Below the pieces are notes generated by a model. The model did not search any database. It saw only the letters and a list, made by a program, of their open reading frames with translations, and had not been told where the DNA came from. Both the position numbers and the translations under genes were made by a program. 64,000 nucleotides of DNA from Kribbella amoyensis (GTDB taxonomy: Bacteria > Actinomycetota > Actinomycetes > Propionibacteriales > Kribbellaceae): the NCBI RefSeq assembly GCF_007828865.1, contig NZ_VIVK01000001.1, forward strand, positions 1,364,001 through 1,428,000, given 5' to 3'. Positions 63,480 through 64,000 of the stretch are shown piece after piece (positions within the stretch are counted from its first letter, which is position 1; every line of letters starts with the position of its first letter).

Positions 63480-63577
63480 CCTACCACCAACGCTGCAACT
63501 AGCTGCAAGTCTCTTCCCTGGCAGGGGTTCCGGGCCGTAGGATCCGACGGCTCGGTTCACCTGGGGAGGATGAAGTC

Positions 63578-64000
63578 GTGAGGTTCCGTCGTCGGGCGAC
63601 AGCTGCCGTCGCCCTCCTGCCGCTCGCACTCGGACTGGCCGCCTGTGGCGGCGAGCCCAAGCCGACCGGTTATCTGCCGTCCGCACCGGTCGAGTCGTCG
63701 ACCCCGTCGAAGCCCGCGGTCGCGAAGCAGCAGGCCCTCCAGCCGGCCACGCAGCTCAACCGGGTCACCTTCCTGCCGGCGATGAAGGGGGCGTTCGCCC
63801 GGCAGAAGGCCTGGCGGACCACCGGCACGATGACCGCCGGCGGCGAGACGCTGATGACGATGAACGGGTTCCAGCAGGCCGAGCCGCTGGCGATGTCGAT
63901 GGAGATGAGCGGTGCCGCGTTCGACGGCGCGAAGGCCAAGGTGGTGATGGCCGGCGGCAAGCTCTACCTGTCGATGCCCGGTGTCACCCCGGCCGGCAAG
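63578..64000 (+). CDS. Lipoprotein, N-terminal part (cut by window end)
   Basis: 141 codons are visible. GTG 63578 follows GGGGAGG at good spacing. The leader MRFRRRATAAVALLPLALGL ends in the lipobox LAAC, so the protein is lipid-anchored. A Pro/Ser/Thr-rich linker follows, then a beta-rich start (AWRTTGTMTAGGETLMTMNG, MVMAGGKLYLSMPG-like) that recalls the LppX/LprG or LolA-like fold. TAGGAT at 63538-63543 is a possible -10 box. Function uncertain without the rest. Confidence 0.8.
   Translation, partial: MRFRRRATAAVALLPLALGLAACGGEPKPTGYLPSAPVESSTPSKPAVAKQQALQPATQLNRVTFLPAMKGAFARQKAWRTTGTMTAGGETLMTMNGFQQAEPLAMSMEMSGAAFDGAKAKVVMAGGKLYLSMPGVTPAGK

Overview
The window is about 70% G+C, with strong G/C third-position bias, GTG and TTG starts, Tat and lipoprotein signals and several apparently leaderless genes. 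This points to a high-GC soil actinobacterium; gene content and style resemble Kribbella or other Nocardioidales, although the genus is an inference. No transposase, phage gene, CRISPR array, tRNA or rRNA was recognised.

Layout. (1) 1-8170, minus strand: a histidine-utilisation operon read hutH > hutU > ATP-binding protein > two permeases > binding lipoprotein > M20 amidohydrolase > hutF (cut by the window edge). The glycine-betaine-type transporter and the M20 enzyme inside it are predicted to be the histidine/urocanate importer and the N-formylglutamate deformylase. (2) 8279-11792: two-domain GNAT protein, small membrane protein, IclR regulator, secreted carboxylesterase. (3) 11868-13272: zinc-independent ribosomal proteins S14, L33 and L31 around the C-terminal half of a CobW-family gene. 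(4) 13345-19874: ArsR/SdpI-like pair with an operator over the ArsR start, a 20-bp tandem repeat array, a histidase-like protein whose MIO triad is altered, two tandem secreted GDSL hydrolases and a toroid-fold protein. (5) 19982-27798: a complete kdp operon (a 27-aa membrane ORF, then kdpF-A-B-C-D-E) with helically phased repeats upstream.

(6) 28014-34433: acidic hypothetical protein, PhzF and RidA family enzymes, a secreted TIGR03118-like protein, Prim-Pol-like protein, methyltransferase, cysteine-dioxygenase-like cupin and amidohydrolase. (7) 34463-39121: LacI regulator with paired palindromic operators, then a GAF regulator divergent from an aldehyde dehydrogenase and a DUF779 protein. 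(8) 39230-45956, minus strand: a sugar operon of fucU/rbsD-like mutarotase, ABC importer, YesL-like protein and GH116 glycosidase, with a palindromic operator. (9) 46081-50088: unknown membrane protein and a secreted M36 metalloprotease. (10) 50163-60235: a likely sulfated-polysaccharide locus (PL8 lyase, BNR/sialidase-like protein, Lpl-type ABC importer, sulfatase, ROK regulator). (11) 60262-64000: TetR regulator, DUF6204-like protein, membrane Fe-S oxidoreductase of the EtfD type, and a lipoprotein cut by the window end.

The main themes are nutrient scavenging (histidine, potassium, glycosides, sulfated polysaccharide), zinc-sparing ribosomes, and compact operons with many ATGA/GTGA overlaps. 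The most unusual items are the histidase-like protein with a Gly-Thr-Gly triad, the truncated CobW gene translationally coupled to rpmE, the small ORF ahead of kdpF, and the polysaccharide-lyase/sulfatase locus.
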